Positions 51,621-62,496 of a DNA stretch of 64,000 bases are shown in pieces (positions within the stretch are counted from its first letter, which is position 1; each line of letters opens with the position of its first letter). Source of the stretch: Methylobacterium sp. (GTDB lineage Bacteria; Pseudomonadota; Alphaproteobacteria; Rhizobiales; Beijerinckiaceae); the NCBI GenBank assembly GCA_020253445.1, contig JADCBP010000003.1, positions 1 to 64,000 of the forward strand. The letters run 5' to 3'. The notes under the pieces are model-generated. The model worked only from the letters and a program-made list of their open reading frames with translations. It searched no databases and was not told the origin of the DNA. Both the position numbers and the translations under genes were made by a program.

Positions 51621-52640
51621 TCAATTCTGATCCGGCGCCCTGCAGCAGGAGCGGCGAACGATCAGCTCGATGGGCAGATCAGCGTGTTCAACGCGGCCGG
51701 GCTCCGCGATCGCGCCCAGCACCAGATCGGCCGCCTTGTGGCCGATGCGCGCGGTGGGAATGTGCACGGTGGTCAGGGGCGGCATCACGTGAGCGGCCAT
51801 GTCGATATCGTCGATGCCTGCCACCGAAAGATCCCGCGGCACGGCGAGGCCGCGCGCCTGCGCCTCCAGCATGCAGCCGATGGCGATCATGTCGATGCCG
51901 CCGATGACCGCCGTCGGCGGCTCCGCCAGATCGAGCAGTGCCGCGCACCCGGCCCGGCCGCCGGCGAGGGTGAGGCTCTGCTCGCTGACGCGGCTGTCCG
52001 GCAGCGCCAGGCCCGCCCGCTTCATCGCCGCCCGCGCCCCGGCCAATCGGCCGTTCTGCCTGTCGTTGAAGGCGAGGTGTCCGACGACCATGCCGATCCG
52101 GCGGTGCCCCAGGCCGATGAGGTGCTCCGCGGCGAGCGCGCCCGCCTTCTCGTTGTCCACCGTCACCGCCGCGTCGGCGGGATGGCCGCACCAGGTCAGG
52201 ACCACTGGCACCCCGGCGCCTGCGAGAAGGCCTGCGGTCTCGCGGGAGCGCTCGGCGCCGACGAGCACGAGGCCGTCGATCCCGCGCGCCAAGAGCGTCC
52301 GCACGGCCTCGGTCTCCGCGGCGGGGCTCATCTCGTGGGAGGCGACGAGGAGCTGGAAGCCCTCGCGCGCCAGGGCGAGCTGCATGCTCTGGAGGAAGCG
52401 GGCGAAGATCGGTGAGTCGAGCATCGGCACGATGGCCCCGACCGTCATGGTCCGCCCCGAGGCGAGGGCGCGCGCCATGCCGTCCGGCCGGTAGCCCAGC
52501 CGCGCAGCCGCGGCGTGCACCCGCTCGCGGGTCTCCTCCGCCACGAGTTTGGGCTGCGTGATCGCGCGCGAAACCGTGGCCGGCGAGACGCCAGCCGCCT
52601 GTGCGACGTCGACCAAGCGGGGCTTTTTCCTTTCTGGCAT
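51621..52640 (-). CDS. LacI-family repressor
   Basis: 339 aa. N-terminal HTH and hinge (RLVDVAQAAGVSPATVSRAI; ALGYRPDGMARALASGRT-type segment) and a periplasmic-binding-like inducer domain (TMTVGAIVPMLDSPIFARFL; GLGHRRIGMVVGHLAFNDRQ). Convergent with the suy operon (8-base gap) and divergent from the transport/hps operon. Two perfect palindromes lie in the 161-bp divergent gap; one, TGAAAGCGCTTTCA, is a classic LacI-family operator. It probably represses the transporter/hps operon and itself. Confidence 0.9.
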   Translation of the reverse strand: MPERKKPRLVDVAQAAGVSPATVSRAITQPKLVAEETRERVHAAAARLGYRPDGMARALASGRTMTVGAIVPMLDSPIFARFLQSMQLALAREGFQLLVASHEMSPAAETEAVRTLLARGIDGLVLVGAERSRETAGLLAGAGVPVVLTWCGHPADAAVTVDNEKAGALAAEHLIGLGHRRIGMVVGHLAFNDRQNGRLAGARAAMKRAGLALPDSRVSEQSLTLAGGRAGCAALLDLAEPPTAVIGGIDMIAIGCMLEAQARGLAVPRDLSVAGIDDIDMAAHVMPPLTTVHIPTARIGHKAADLVLGAIAEPGRVEHADLPIELIVRRSCCRAPDQN

Positions 52641-52649
52641 GAAAGAAGT

Positions 52650-52665
52650 ATGAAAAATTTTTCAT
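52650..52665. promoter_or_regulatory. Palindrome ATGAAAAATTTTTCAT near the lacI-type start
   Basis: Perfect 16-bp palindrome 10 bases before the repressor ATG. Shape resembles the operator at 52752, but with an A/T centre. Possible autoregulatory site; it would overlap the repressor's own ribosome-binding region. Confidence 0.5.
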
Positions 52666-52751
52666 CGCCTGTCGAGATGGGATGGCCATCCGGATCATCA
52701 TTTCCAAGGCTTTATGGTATTGACTCCCGGCATTCGATCTGGGAGCCTGAC

Positions 52752-52765
52752 TGAAAGCGCTTTCA
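52752..52765. promoter_or_regulatory. LacI-family operator TGAAAGCGCTTTCA
   Basis: Perfect palindrome with the central CG typical of LacI/GalR-family sites, 36 bases before the first permease ATG. It overlaps the probable promoter of the transporter/hps operon. Confidence 0.8.
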
Positions 52766-52801
52766 TAAATGCTTTCTGGAAGAACCGTGGGAGGATGCCG
52801 A

Positions 52802-53578
52802 ATGATCGGCCGACGGGGATGGATCGGTCTGGCGACCGTCGCGGCCCTTCTGGCGCTGTGGTTCGTCCTGACCACTCTCACCGGGCAGATCACCAGCGCG
52901 CGCTTCCCCTCTCCGGCCGAATTCTCGGCTTCGCTGACGCAGATCAACACCCGCGGCTATGCCGGTGCTGTCCTTCTGAGCCATGCCTGGCACAGCCTCC
53001 TGCTGGTGCTGATGGGCTTCGCGGTTGCGGTTGGTACGGGCGTTCCGCTCGGCCTGTGGATGGGCTGGAACCGGCGGGTCGAGGCCTTGGTCAACCCGGT
53101 CTTCCTCATCATCCGTCCCATCCCGCCGCTCGCCTGGATTCCCCTCGCCATCCTCTGGCTGGGGCTTGGCGATGCGGCGAAGATCATGGTGATCTGGTTT
53201 GCCGCCTTCGTGCCTTCCGTCATCAACGCCTTCACCGGTGTGCGCACCATCGATCGCCCGGTTTTCGAGGCGGCGCGCATGCTGGGGACGCCGCCCTGGC
53301 GCATGGTATGCGAGGTGATCGTGCCGGCCGCTTCGCCCATGATTTTCACCGGCCTGCGCCTGTCCCTGCAGGCGAGTTGGACGACGCTCGTCGCCGCCGA
53401 ACTGGTGGGCGCGCTCGTCGGCGTCGGCTTCGTCCTGAACATGGCCCAGCAGGATATTTATCCGGGCATGATCCTGGTCGGCATGCTCACGGTCGGCGTG
53501 CTGGGCTTCATCACGACGCTGGCGCTGGGCCACGCTGAGCGGCGGGCGCTGGCCTGGAACGTGGCGGCGACGGACTGA
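52802..53578 (+). CDS. TauC/SsuC-type ABC permease 1
   Basis: 258 aa with about six membrane segments; binding-protein-dependent permease with EAA loop (AARMLGTPPWRMVCEVIVPA) and IIRPIPPLAWIPLAILWLGL, typical of nitrate/sulfonate/taurine transporters. ATG at 52802 follows GGGAGG; an in-frame start at 52769 is less good. First gene of the operon. Together with 53582 it forms a heterodimeric channel. Confidence 0.88.
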   Translation: MIGRRGWIGLATVAALLALWFVLTTLTGQITSARFPSPAEFSASLTQINTRGYAGAVLLSHAWHSLLLVLMGFAVAVGTGVPLGLWMGWNRRVEALVNPVFLIIRPIPPLAWIPLAILWLGLGDAAKIMVIWFAAFVPSVINAFTGVRTIDRPVFEAARMLGTPPWRMVCEVIVPAASPMIFTGLRLSLQASWTTLVAAELVGALVGVGFVLNMAQQDIYPGMILVGMLTVGVLGFITTLALGHAERRALAWNVAATD

Positions 53579-53581
53579 GCG

Positions 53582-54370
53582 ATGAACAGCCCGCCTCTCA
53601 CGTTCCGCGAAAGCTTTCTCTACGGCGCCGCCGGCCTGTTTCTCTTCGTGGGACTCTGGACCCTGCTGTCGGTCACGGGCCTGGTGCCGCGCCAGTTCCT
53701 GCCCTCACCCTTCGAGGTGGCCGGGCGGTTCTTCTTCCTCCTGACCTCACCCTTCGCCGGCGCGACCCTGCCCGAGCATCTGAGCGCCAGCTTCATGCGC
53801 TACGCCTACGGCGTGGTTCTTGCCGCCGCCATCGGCATTCCGCTCGGCCTGCTGATGGGCTGGTTCCGCCTTCTCGACGATATCGTCTCGCCGATCTTCG
53901 ACGGGCTGCGCTTCATCGCCCCCATCGCCTGGGTGCCCTTCGCCGCCCTCTGGTTCGGCACCGGCATCGGCGGCCCGGTCATGATCATCTTCGCCGGCGC
54001 TTTTCCGCCCTGCCTGATCAACGCCTATCGCGGTGCCCGTTTCGTGGAGCCCCGGCTGATCGAGGCGGCGCGGATGCTCGGCACCGGCCACGTCCGCATG
54101 ATCCTCGAGATCCTGCTGCCTGCTGCCGTGCCCTCGATCATCGCCGGCCTTCGCGTTTCGGCGGGTTTGGGCTGGCAGTCGCTCGTCGGCGCGGAGCTGA
54201 TCGTCGCGGCGGCGGGGGTGGGTTTCATGATGGTCCAGGCCCAGGGCTCGGTCCAGACGCCGACGGTCATGGCCGGGATGGTCGCCATCGGCCTCGTCGG
54301 AATGGTCATCGATATCCTGCTGCGGCGGGGCGAAGGCTGGCTGCGGCGCAGACGCGGCCTGGAGGCGTGA
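53582..54370 (+). CDS. TauC/SsuC-type ABC permease 2
   Basis: 262 aa permease of the same family: MLGTGHVRMILEILLPAAVP (EAA loop), FDGLRFIAPIAWVPFAALWF. Three bases after permease 1. Two different permeases in one sulfonate-type transporter is a little unusual; most Tau/Ssu systems use a homodimer. Confidence 0.88.
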   Translation: MNSPPLTFRESFLYGAAGLFLFVGLWTLLSVTGLVPRQFLPSPFEVAGRFFFLLTSPFAGATLPEHLSASFMRYAYGVVLAAAIGIPLGLLMGWFRLLDDIVSPIFDGLRFIAPIAWVPFAALWFGTGIGGPVMIIFAGAFPPCLINAYRGARFVEPRLIEAARMLGTGHVRMILEILLPAAVPSIIAGLRVSAGLGWQSLVGAELIVAAAGVGFMMVQAQGSVQTPTVMAGMVAIGLVGMVIDILLRRGEGWLRRRRGLEA

Positions 54371-54378
54371 GGTCAGGC

Positions 54379-55167
54379 ATGGGTTCGATCCGTTTCCAGG
54401 GCGTCGGCAAGGTTTTCGGTGGCAAGATCACCGTGCTCGAGGACATCGAACTCGACATCGCCGAGAAGGAGTTCGTGGCCATCGTGGGCCCGTCGGGCTG
54501 CGGCAAGACCACCTGCCTGCGCATGGTGGCGGGCTTCGAGGCTCCATCCTCGGGCACGGTGAGCGTCAGCGGCAGGACCGTCACCGCGCCCGGACCCGAC
54601 CGGGCCGTTGTGTTCCAGCAATTCGCGCTGTTCCCCTGGAAGACCGTGCGCGCGAACATCGAGTTCGGCCTTCGGAACAGGAGAATCCCCGCAGCGGAGC
54701 GCGAGAGCCTGATCGCCGGCGCGCTCAAGCTGATGAATCTCGAATCCTACGCGGAGGCATTCCCCCACCAGCTCTCCGGCGGCATGCAGCAGCGCGTGGC
54801 GATCGCACGGGCCTATGTGCTCGATCCGGAAGTGCTCCTGATGGACGAGCCCTTCGGCGCCCTCGACGCGCAGACGCGCGTGGTGATGCAGGAAGAGCTG
54901 GTGCGCCTTGCGCGCCGCAACCCGCGCACGGTGCTGTTCATCACCCACGCGGTGGAGGAGGCGGTCTATCTCGCCGACCGGGTCGTGATCATGACCCGCC
55001 GCCCCGGGCGCATCAAGGAGGTCCTCAACGTCAGGTCGATCCGCGAGAACGAGGACTGGGACCGCTTCCAGAAGATCGAGGACGTCATGGATCTCGAATC
55101 CTTCGTGCACCTGCGCACCCATATCTGGAAATCGCTGCGCGAGGAGAAAGGCCCCGCCGGTGTCTGA
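54379..55167 (+). CDS. TauB/SsuB-type ABC ATPase
   Basis: 262 aa. Walker A IVGPSGCGKTTCLRMVAGFE, Q-loop VVFQQFALFPWKTVRANIEF, signature [20 protein letters not shown], Walker B VLLMDEPFGALDAQTRVVMQ, H-loop LFITHAVEEAVYLADRV. Energises sulfonate import. ATG 54379 is used; a GTG four codons upstream is an alternative. Overlaps the DegT gene by 8 bp. Confidence 0.9.
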   Translation: MGSIRFQGVGKVFGGKITVLEDIELDIAEKEFVAIVGPSGCGKTTCLRMVAGFEAPSSGTVSVSGRTVTAPGPDRAVVFQQFALFPWKTVRANIEFGLRNRRIPAAERESLIAGALKLMNLESYAEAFPHQLSGGMQQRVAIARAYVLDPEVLLMDEPFGALDAQTRVVMQEELVRLARRNPRTVLFITHAVEEAVYLADRVVIMTRRPGRIKEVLNVRSIRENEDWDRFQKIEDVMDLESFVHLRTHIWKSLREEKGPAGV

Positions 55168-56443
55168 GCCTCGCGCGATCCTGACCCGCGACCTGACCGA
55201 GCCGGAGCCGGTGCCGGAGGCGGGTATCGCGCGCGCCGTCGAGCTGATGCGATCGGGCCGTCTGTTTCGCTACGGCGAGATGGGCGCCGACCAGCAGGAT
55301 GCCGCGCTGCTCGAGCTTGAATTCGCCGCGCTTGTCGGGCGGCGCTTCTGCGTGGCGGTGAATTCGGGCGGGAGCGCCCTGTTCCTCGCGCTGAAGGTGG
55401 CCGGCGTGGCCCCGGGCGATCCCGTCCTTGTCAACGGCTTCACCCTGGCGCCGGTGCCGGGTGCCATCGTCCATGCCTGCGCGAGGCCTGTGATCGTCGA
55501 GATTGGCGACGATCTCGTCATCGACCCGGAGGACCTGCGCGCCAAGGCGCGCGCGAGCGGTGCGAAGGCGCTGCTCCTGTCGCACATGCGCGGCCACATC
55601 GCCGACATGGACGCGGTCATGGAGGTGGCCGATTCCTGCGGCCTCGCCGTGATCGAGGATTGCGCCCACGCGCTCGGCGCGCGCTGGAAGGGCCGGACGA
55701 TCGGCACGTTCGGGTTTGCGGCAGGCTTCAGCGCGCAGACCTACAAGCATCTCAATGCCGGCGAGGGTGGTTTTCTCGTCCTCGACGACGAGGCGGCCGC
55801 GGCGCGCGCGATCCTCCATTCGGGAAGCTACATGCTGCACCATCAGCATGCGAGCCGGCCCGACGGCGCCTTTCTCGACGCGGCGAGCGGCGAGACCGCA
55901 AATTTCAGCCTGCGCATGACGGCGCTGGCGGCGGCGATCCTGCGACCGCAATTGCGGGAATTGCCGCGGCGTCTGGCGCGCTGGTCGCAGATCCAGGCGC
56001 GCATCGCGGACGGCCTGCGGCGCAGCCAGTTCGTTGCCCTGCCCATCCGCCACGAGGGCGCCGACCCCGCGCCGACCTCGGTGCAGTTCCGCGTCCCCTC
56101 CTTCGACGCGGGCGCGATGCAGGACTTCCTCGCCGAGGCCGCCTCGCGCGGCCTGCCGGTGAAATGGTTCGGCGCCGCGCGCCAGATCGGCTTCACCAGC
56201 GCGCCGCGCCACTGGAGCTACGCGCGCTCCGACGATGCGCTGGCGCGCACCCACGACGTCCTGGCGACGCTCTGCGACATCCGCACGCCGGTAACCCTCT
56301 CCGATTCCGAATGCGACCTGATCGCCCGGATCGTCCGCGAAGCCCTTGAGACCGTCGCGGATGCGCGGTCCGGAGGCGGCGGACCAACAGAACGGCCCCA
56401 GGCCGTGACGTCAGCCCGACACCAAACGTCCCAAGGGAGGTAA
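55160..56443 (+). CDS. DegT/DnrJ/EryC1/StrS-family PLP aminotransferase
   Basis: 427 aa, GTG start overlapping the ATPase stop. Fold-type I PLP enzyme: FCVAVNSGGSALFLALKVAG, GFTLAPVPGAIVHACARPVI, VIEDCAHALGARW (PLP-ring Asp), and the Schiff-base Lys in SAQTYKHLNAGEGGFLVL, as in sugar aminotransferases. It sits between the ATPase and binding-protein genes of the sulfonate transporter, so it presumably acts on the imported compound. No nucleotide-sugar genes are near. A role in interconverting a C3 amino-sulfonate (for example cysteinolate) and the ketone handled by the SDR/MDR enzymes downstream is an inference. The last about 30 residues are low-complexity. Confidence 0.85.
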   Translation: MSEPRAILTRDLTEPEPVPEAGIARAVELMRSGRLFRYGEMGADQQDAALLELEFAALVGRRFCVAVNSGGSALFLALKVAGVAPGDPVLVNGFTLAPVPGAIVHACARPVIVEIGDDLVIDPEDLRAKARASGAKALLLSHMRGHIADMDAVMEVADSCGLAVIEDCAHALGARWKGRTIGTFGFAAGFSAQTYKHLNAGEGGFLVLDDEAAAARAILHSGSYMLHHQHASRPDGAFLDAASGETANFSLRMTALAAAILRPQLRELPRRLARWSQIQARIADGLRRSQFVALPIRHEGADPAPTSVQFRVPSFDAGAMQDFLAEAASRGLPVKWFGAARQIGFTSAPRHWSYARSDDALARTHDVLATLCDIRTPVTLSDSECDLIARIVREALETVADARSGGGGPTERPQAVTSARHQTSQGR

Positions 56444-56447
56444 CACC

Positions 56448-58901
<2,454 letters not shown>

Positions 58902-58902
<1 letters not shown>

Positions 58903-59675
58903 TGACCTTTCGTCTCTCCGATCTGTTCGACCTTACGGGGCGCACGGCGCTCGTGACCGGTGGCAACAGCGGCATCGGTCTGGCGATGGCGCGTGCGCTC
59001 GGACTGGCTGGCTCCAGATTGATCCTCGTCGCGCGCCGGGCCGACGCCTTGGAGCACGCGGCGCGGGACCTCGCGGGCGCGGGCATCGAGGCCGAGGCGA
59101 TCGCGGCTGATCTCGCCGATCCCGGCTGCGGCGCGCGGATCGGCGCGGCCTGCATCGAACGCCAGCGCAAGGTGGACATCCTCGTCAACGCGGCGGGCAT
59201 GAATCTGCGCCAGCCATTCCAGGAGGTCGGCGTGGAAGGATTCGACCTGCACATGGCCGTGCATCTTCGCGCGCCGTTCCTGCTCACCCAGGCGCTGGCA
59301 CCCGGCATGGCGGAGCGGGGGTTCGGCCGCATCCTCAACATCGCCTCGCTGCAGAGCTATCGCGCCTTCGCCGACAGCGCGCCTTACGGCGCGGCCAAGG
59401 GCGGGGTCGTGCAGCTCACCCGCGCCATCGCCGAGGCCTGGTCCCGCCACGGCGTCACCTGCAACGCCATCGCGCCCGGGTTCTTTCCCACGCCGCTGAC
59501 CGCGCCGGTTTTCGCCGATCCGCAGCGCGCCCAGCGCAACGCCGCGCAGACGGCGATCGGGCGCAACGGCGAGCTCGACGATCTCATCGGCGCGACGGTG
59601 TTCCTGGCCTCCAAGGCCTCCGCCTACGTCACGGGCCAGACGCTCGCGGTGGATGGCGGCTTCTCGGCGAAATAG
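58902..59675 (+). CDS. SDR-family dehydrogenase (HpsO/HpsP-like role)
   Basis: 257 aa short-chain dehydrogenase: TALVTGGNSGIGLAMARALG (TGxxxGIG), LVNAAGMNLRQPF, catalytic Ser-Tyr-Lys in ASLQSYRAFADSAPYGAAKG, and VTGQTLAVDGGFSAK end. ATG overlaps the hpsN stop (TGATG). In DHPS pathways two 2-dehydrogenases isomerise (S)- to (R)-DHPS via the 2-keto compound; this gene and the MDR gene downstream fit that pair, though which enantiomer it uses is unknown. Confidence 0.82.
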
Positions 59676-59683
59676 GCATCGGC

Positions 59684-60685
59684 ATGAAAGCGCTCGTCTA
59701 CACCGCGCCTTACGCGCTCGCGTACCGCGATGAACCCGACCCGGTCGCCAACCCCGGCGAACTGCTCGTGAAGATCGAGGCGGTCGGCATCTGCGGCTCG
59801 GACATGCACGCCTATCACGGCCATGACAGCCGCCGGCCGCCGCCGCTCGTCCTTGGCCACGAGGCCGCAGGCCGCATCGTTGGGGGGCCGCGCGACGGCG
59901 AGCGCGTCACCATCAATCCGCTGGTGGTCGATCCCGCCTGCCCCTATGCGCGGGAGGGACGCTGGCACCTCTCGCCGACACGCCAGATCCTATCCATGCC
60001 GCCGCGCCCTGGCGCCTTCGCGGAGTATGTCACGATCCCGGAGGGCAACCTCGTCGCCGTTCCCGACGGCCTGCCCATCGCCCACGCGGCCCTCGCCGAG
60101 CCCATCGCGGTATCCTGGCATGCGGTCCGGCTGGGCATGCAGAAGCTCCATCTGCCGCTCGCCGCAGCCCGAGTCGTGATCCTCGGCGGGGGTGCCATCG
60201 GGCTCGCGGCGGCCATCGTGGCGCGGCTTTTCGGCGCGGGCGAGATCCTGATCTGCGAGGCCAATCCCCTGCGCAAGGCGGCGATCACGCGGACCGAGGG
60301 CTTCGCCACCCATGCGCCGGGCGACGTGTTCTCGCCCGCCGCCAATTCCATCGACCTCGTGATCGATGCGGTCGGCGCGGGCGCGACTCGCGCGGCGGCC
60401 TGCGCCATGGTCCGGCCCGGCGGCGTCATCGTGCATCTCGGGCTCCTGCCGGGGCACGAGGGCCTCGACATCCGCAAGATCACCCTTCAGGAGATCACTC
60501 TCACCGGCTCCTATTGCTACACGCCGCAGGACTTCATCCATGGCGTGGACGCGCTGGCTGCCGGCCGCCTCGGGGAGTTGGGCTGGATCGAGGAGCGGCC
60601 CCTGCGCGAGGGCGCTGCCGCTTTCGCCGACATCGACGCGGGCAGGGCGATCGCCGCCAAGATCGTGCTGCGGCCCGCCGCCTGA
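59684..60685 (+). CDS. MDR-family alcohol dehydrogenase without the structural-zinc cysteines
   Basis: 333 aa, zinc alcohol dehydrogenase superfamily: VGICGSDMHAYHG (catalytic zinc Cys) and LGHEAAGRIVG (His-Glu), NAD-binding VVILGGGAIGLAAAIVARLF. The lobe that normally holds four structural-zinc cysteines (CxxCxxCxxxxxxxC) reads PACPYAREGRWHLSPTRQIL, so only one Cys is left. It probably works with the SDR as the second DHPS 2-dehydrogenase; substrate unproven. Last gene of the operon. Confidence 0.8.
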   Translation: MKALVYTAPYALAYRDEPDPVANPGELLVKIEAVGICGSDMHAYHGHDSRRPPPLVLGHEAAGRIVGGPRDGERVTINPLVVDPACPYAREGRWHLSPTRQILSMPPRPGAFAEYVTIPEGNLVAVPDGLPIAHAALAEPIAVSWHAVRLGMQKLHLPLAAARVVILGGGAIGLAAAIVARLFGAGEILICEANPLRKAAITRTEGFATHAPGDVFSPAANSIDLVIDAVGAGATRAAACAMVRPGGVIVHLGLLPGHEGLDIRKITLQEITLTGSYCYTPQDFIHGVDALAAGRLGELGWIEERPLREGAAAFADIDAGRAIAAKIVLRPAA

Positions 60686-60708
60686 AGGGCTTGTCGCGTT
60701 TTCCACGC

Positions 60709-60890
60709 GGGGTGCCGCCCGCGCCATCCTGCTCGAGCGGAACGAGGAATGGGCCGTCCGGCGCGCCCGTTGCCTGACACCGGAAACCATCGCGCCGATG
60801 AGCCACAAGCCCCTTGTCAGCCTGCTCGACGCAGCAGCACGAGACTGCTCGACCCTCTCCGTCGGCAGGTCCGTGGTGATCAGATGCTAG
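60709..60890 (+). pseudogene. IS256-family transposase C-terminal remnant
   Basis: AARAILLERNEEWAVRRARC then LTPETIAPMSHKPLVSLLDA resembles the C-terminus of IS256-family transposases ('..a.LleqnDEWaVqRARYMtLEtia...'). Ends at a stop at 60888-60890, inside the start of an interspersed repeat. Only the last about 60 codons remain. Confidence 0.75.
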
Positions 60891-60932
60891 AGCATTTTCC
60901 GCCAACCGGTATCCACTTGCCGGGCGGATGCC
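60889..60932 (+). repeat. Interspersed repeat, short copy D
   Basis: AGAGCATTTTCCGCCAACCG then GTATCCACTTGCCGGGCGGATG combines the outer motif of copy B (AGAGCATTTTC, CCGGTATCC) with that of copy A (CCAACC, TCCACTTG, CGGGCGGATG). About 44 bp. The rest up to 61117 holds no gene. Confidence 0.65.
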
Positions 60933-61117
60933 CTGAACCACGCATGGGGGCCTCACCGACACTTTCAAGGAGTGGCGGCGGCCCCGAGACAGGGATCGGT
61001 GATGTGCCCGGCCTGTTGACGCGGTTTGACGGATCAGCAACGAGGCTTTCCGAACCCGGCATGAAGACGGCGCGCCGGCCTGGCGAGGAACGAAAAACCT
61101 CTGAAACATGAGACGCC

Positions 61118-61996
61118 TTACGGCTCGACCTTCCGCCCCAATGAAAGCGTGTCGCTCGAAAGCACATTCTTCAAGACATCGAGATCGATGTGGGGCTGGA
61201 TGAGCTTGCGAAAGGCCTTTTCCACCTGCTGGAATTCGTCGGCACAGCTTTCCGCTCGATCGGCGGGCAAGGCGCCGCGTTCAACGGCTTCCCTGAATAC
61301 AGCAGGATTTGCGCCATAGGCGAGGCAGAGCGTGTTGTACATCCGCTGCAATGGCAGACTGTGCACATCGGCATGCTGCTTGTGATCGACGATGCGAAGC
61401 CTCTTGCGATTGAGGACCGAGAAATCGCGGACGCCCGCTTCGTTCAGGTAGATGTAGATGATGCCTGCCATGAGTTGGGGCGTATCCTGCCGACCAAGGC
61501 TCAGCAGCATATAGGCTGCGAACTGATCGGCCGCATCCTCTTCCCGGCCAAAGATGGGGATGTCGAGATAATCGAAGAGGGCATGTCCGACCTCGTGCAG
61601 GAACACATCAATCATGGCGCCCATGATCGCGTGGTGTTCGCTCACCCATTCCGGGCGCTTCCAGCTTGCGGCACTTTCGAACACATATTCGATGTATTCA
61701 TAACAGACCGTGACGGAATCCAGTTCGAACCAGGCATTGATCTCGCCATCACAACCCGCCGTGCGGATGGTCAGCGGCCGCGGCAGGCGAAAAGGGGACA
61801 GGAGCATCTGGATTCGTTCGAGGGCGCCCTTCTGCTTCAGCCTCTCGTAAAGGGCCCGATGCGCAGGGTTGGACGGTGCGCTGTAATCGATGAGAATCCG
61901 ATTGGTTTCCGGCGCTTGTGCCAGAGAAACGCTTGCGAAAAAAGAAATGCCACCCAGCAGCACAATGATGCGCGCGAGCCTGCACATGCCGGTCAT
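61118..61996 (-). CDS. DUF4344-type putative metalloprotease, exported
   Basis: 292 aa. Signal peptide (IIVLLGGISFFASVSLAQA) and a zincin-like motif FLHEVGHALFDYLDIPIFG with a downstream acidic REEDAADQFAAYMLL, the DUF4344 pattern (HExxH with a third E/D ligand in EDxAD). Conserved Cys residues (AGCDGEINAW; VCYEYIEYV) fit an envelope protein. Function unknown in the family; hydrolase activity is inferred. GGAGGGAG precedes ATG 61996; a longer frame to 62203 has no such site. Confidence 0.75.
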   Translation of the reverse strand: MTGMCRLARIIVLLGGISFFASVSLAQAPETNRILIDYSAPSNPAHRALYERLKQKGALERIQMLLSPFRLPRPLTIRTAGCDGEINAWFELDSVTVCYEYIEYVFESAASWKRPEWVSEHHAIMGAMIDVFLHEVGHALFDYLDIPIFGREEDAADQFAAYMLLSLGRQDTPQLMAGIIYIYLNEAGVRDFSVLNRKRLRIVDHKQHADVHSLPLQRMYNTLCLAYGANPAVFREAVERGALPADRAESCADEFQQVEKAFRKLIQPHIDLDVLKNVLSSDTLSLGRKVEP

Positions 61997-62496
61997 GTTG
62001 CGCTCCCTCCTGCTCAGGCCGGAAATGGTAGATGAGCGACGATAATCATCAAGGCAAAACTGCCAAAAAGGTTCGTTTCCAAAGGAGAAGCCGGTCCCTG
62101 CCTGATCTTCCCTTCCGGCAAATTCGGATTTACCCCTTTTCCCGTGTCGACGGAGGAGCGAATTGACACTTCCGCGCCGACCGATACCTTGGTCCGACGG
62201 CATCCTTCGGTAAGGTGCTCTCCTGGGGCAAACCCGAGATGTTGTTCATGGTCTGCCCCTTGCGGCATTGCCGCTTGCGTCGCCGGGTGGCGAAGCACGC
62301 GCCGCAAGATAGAGCTTCCAAATCCGGTATGGGCAGCCCGCTGCCAACCGGGCGCCGAACGAGGCCCGCCAACGAGAGTTGAGGGGATCATGAGCGAGGT
62401 TGCTGAGTTCAGGCATGGGGTCGCGCCAGGCTGGGATGTCAATGGAAAATCGGGGTCAAGTATTTGTCGCTGAAGGCTGATACCCGCCGCGTGGTG
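61997..62496. other. 500-base gap, nothing firmly recognised
   Basis: Between the divergent DUF4344 and alpha/beta-hydrolase genes. Short frames here have no family match and no convincing start. A stretch near 62434-62460 (GATGTCAATGGAAAATCGGG) is slightly reminiscent of IS ends elsewhere in the window but too weak to call. Promoters of both genes must lie here. Confidence 0.4.

Noticed and set aside
62014-62473. Possible small genes in the gap before the membrane hydrolase
   Set aside because: Short frames on both strands with no ribosome-binding site or family similarity; one contains sequence that vaguely resembles mobile-element DNA but no end could be defined.
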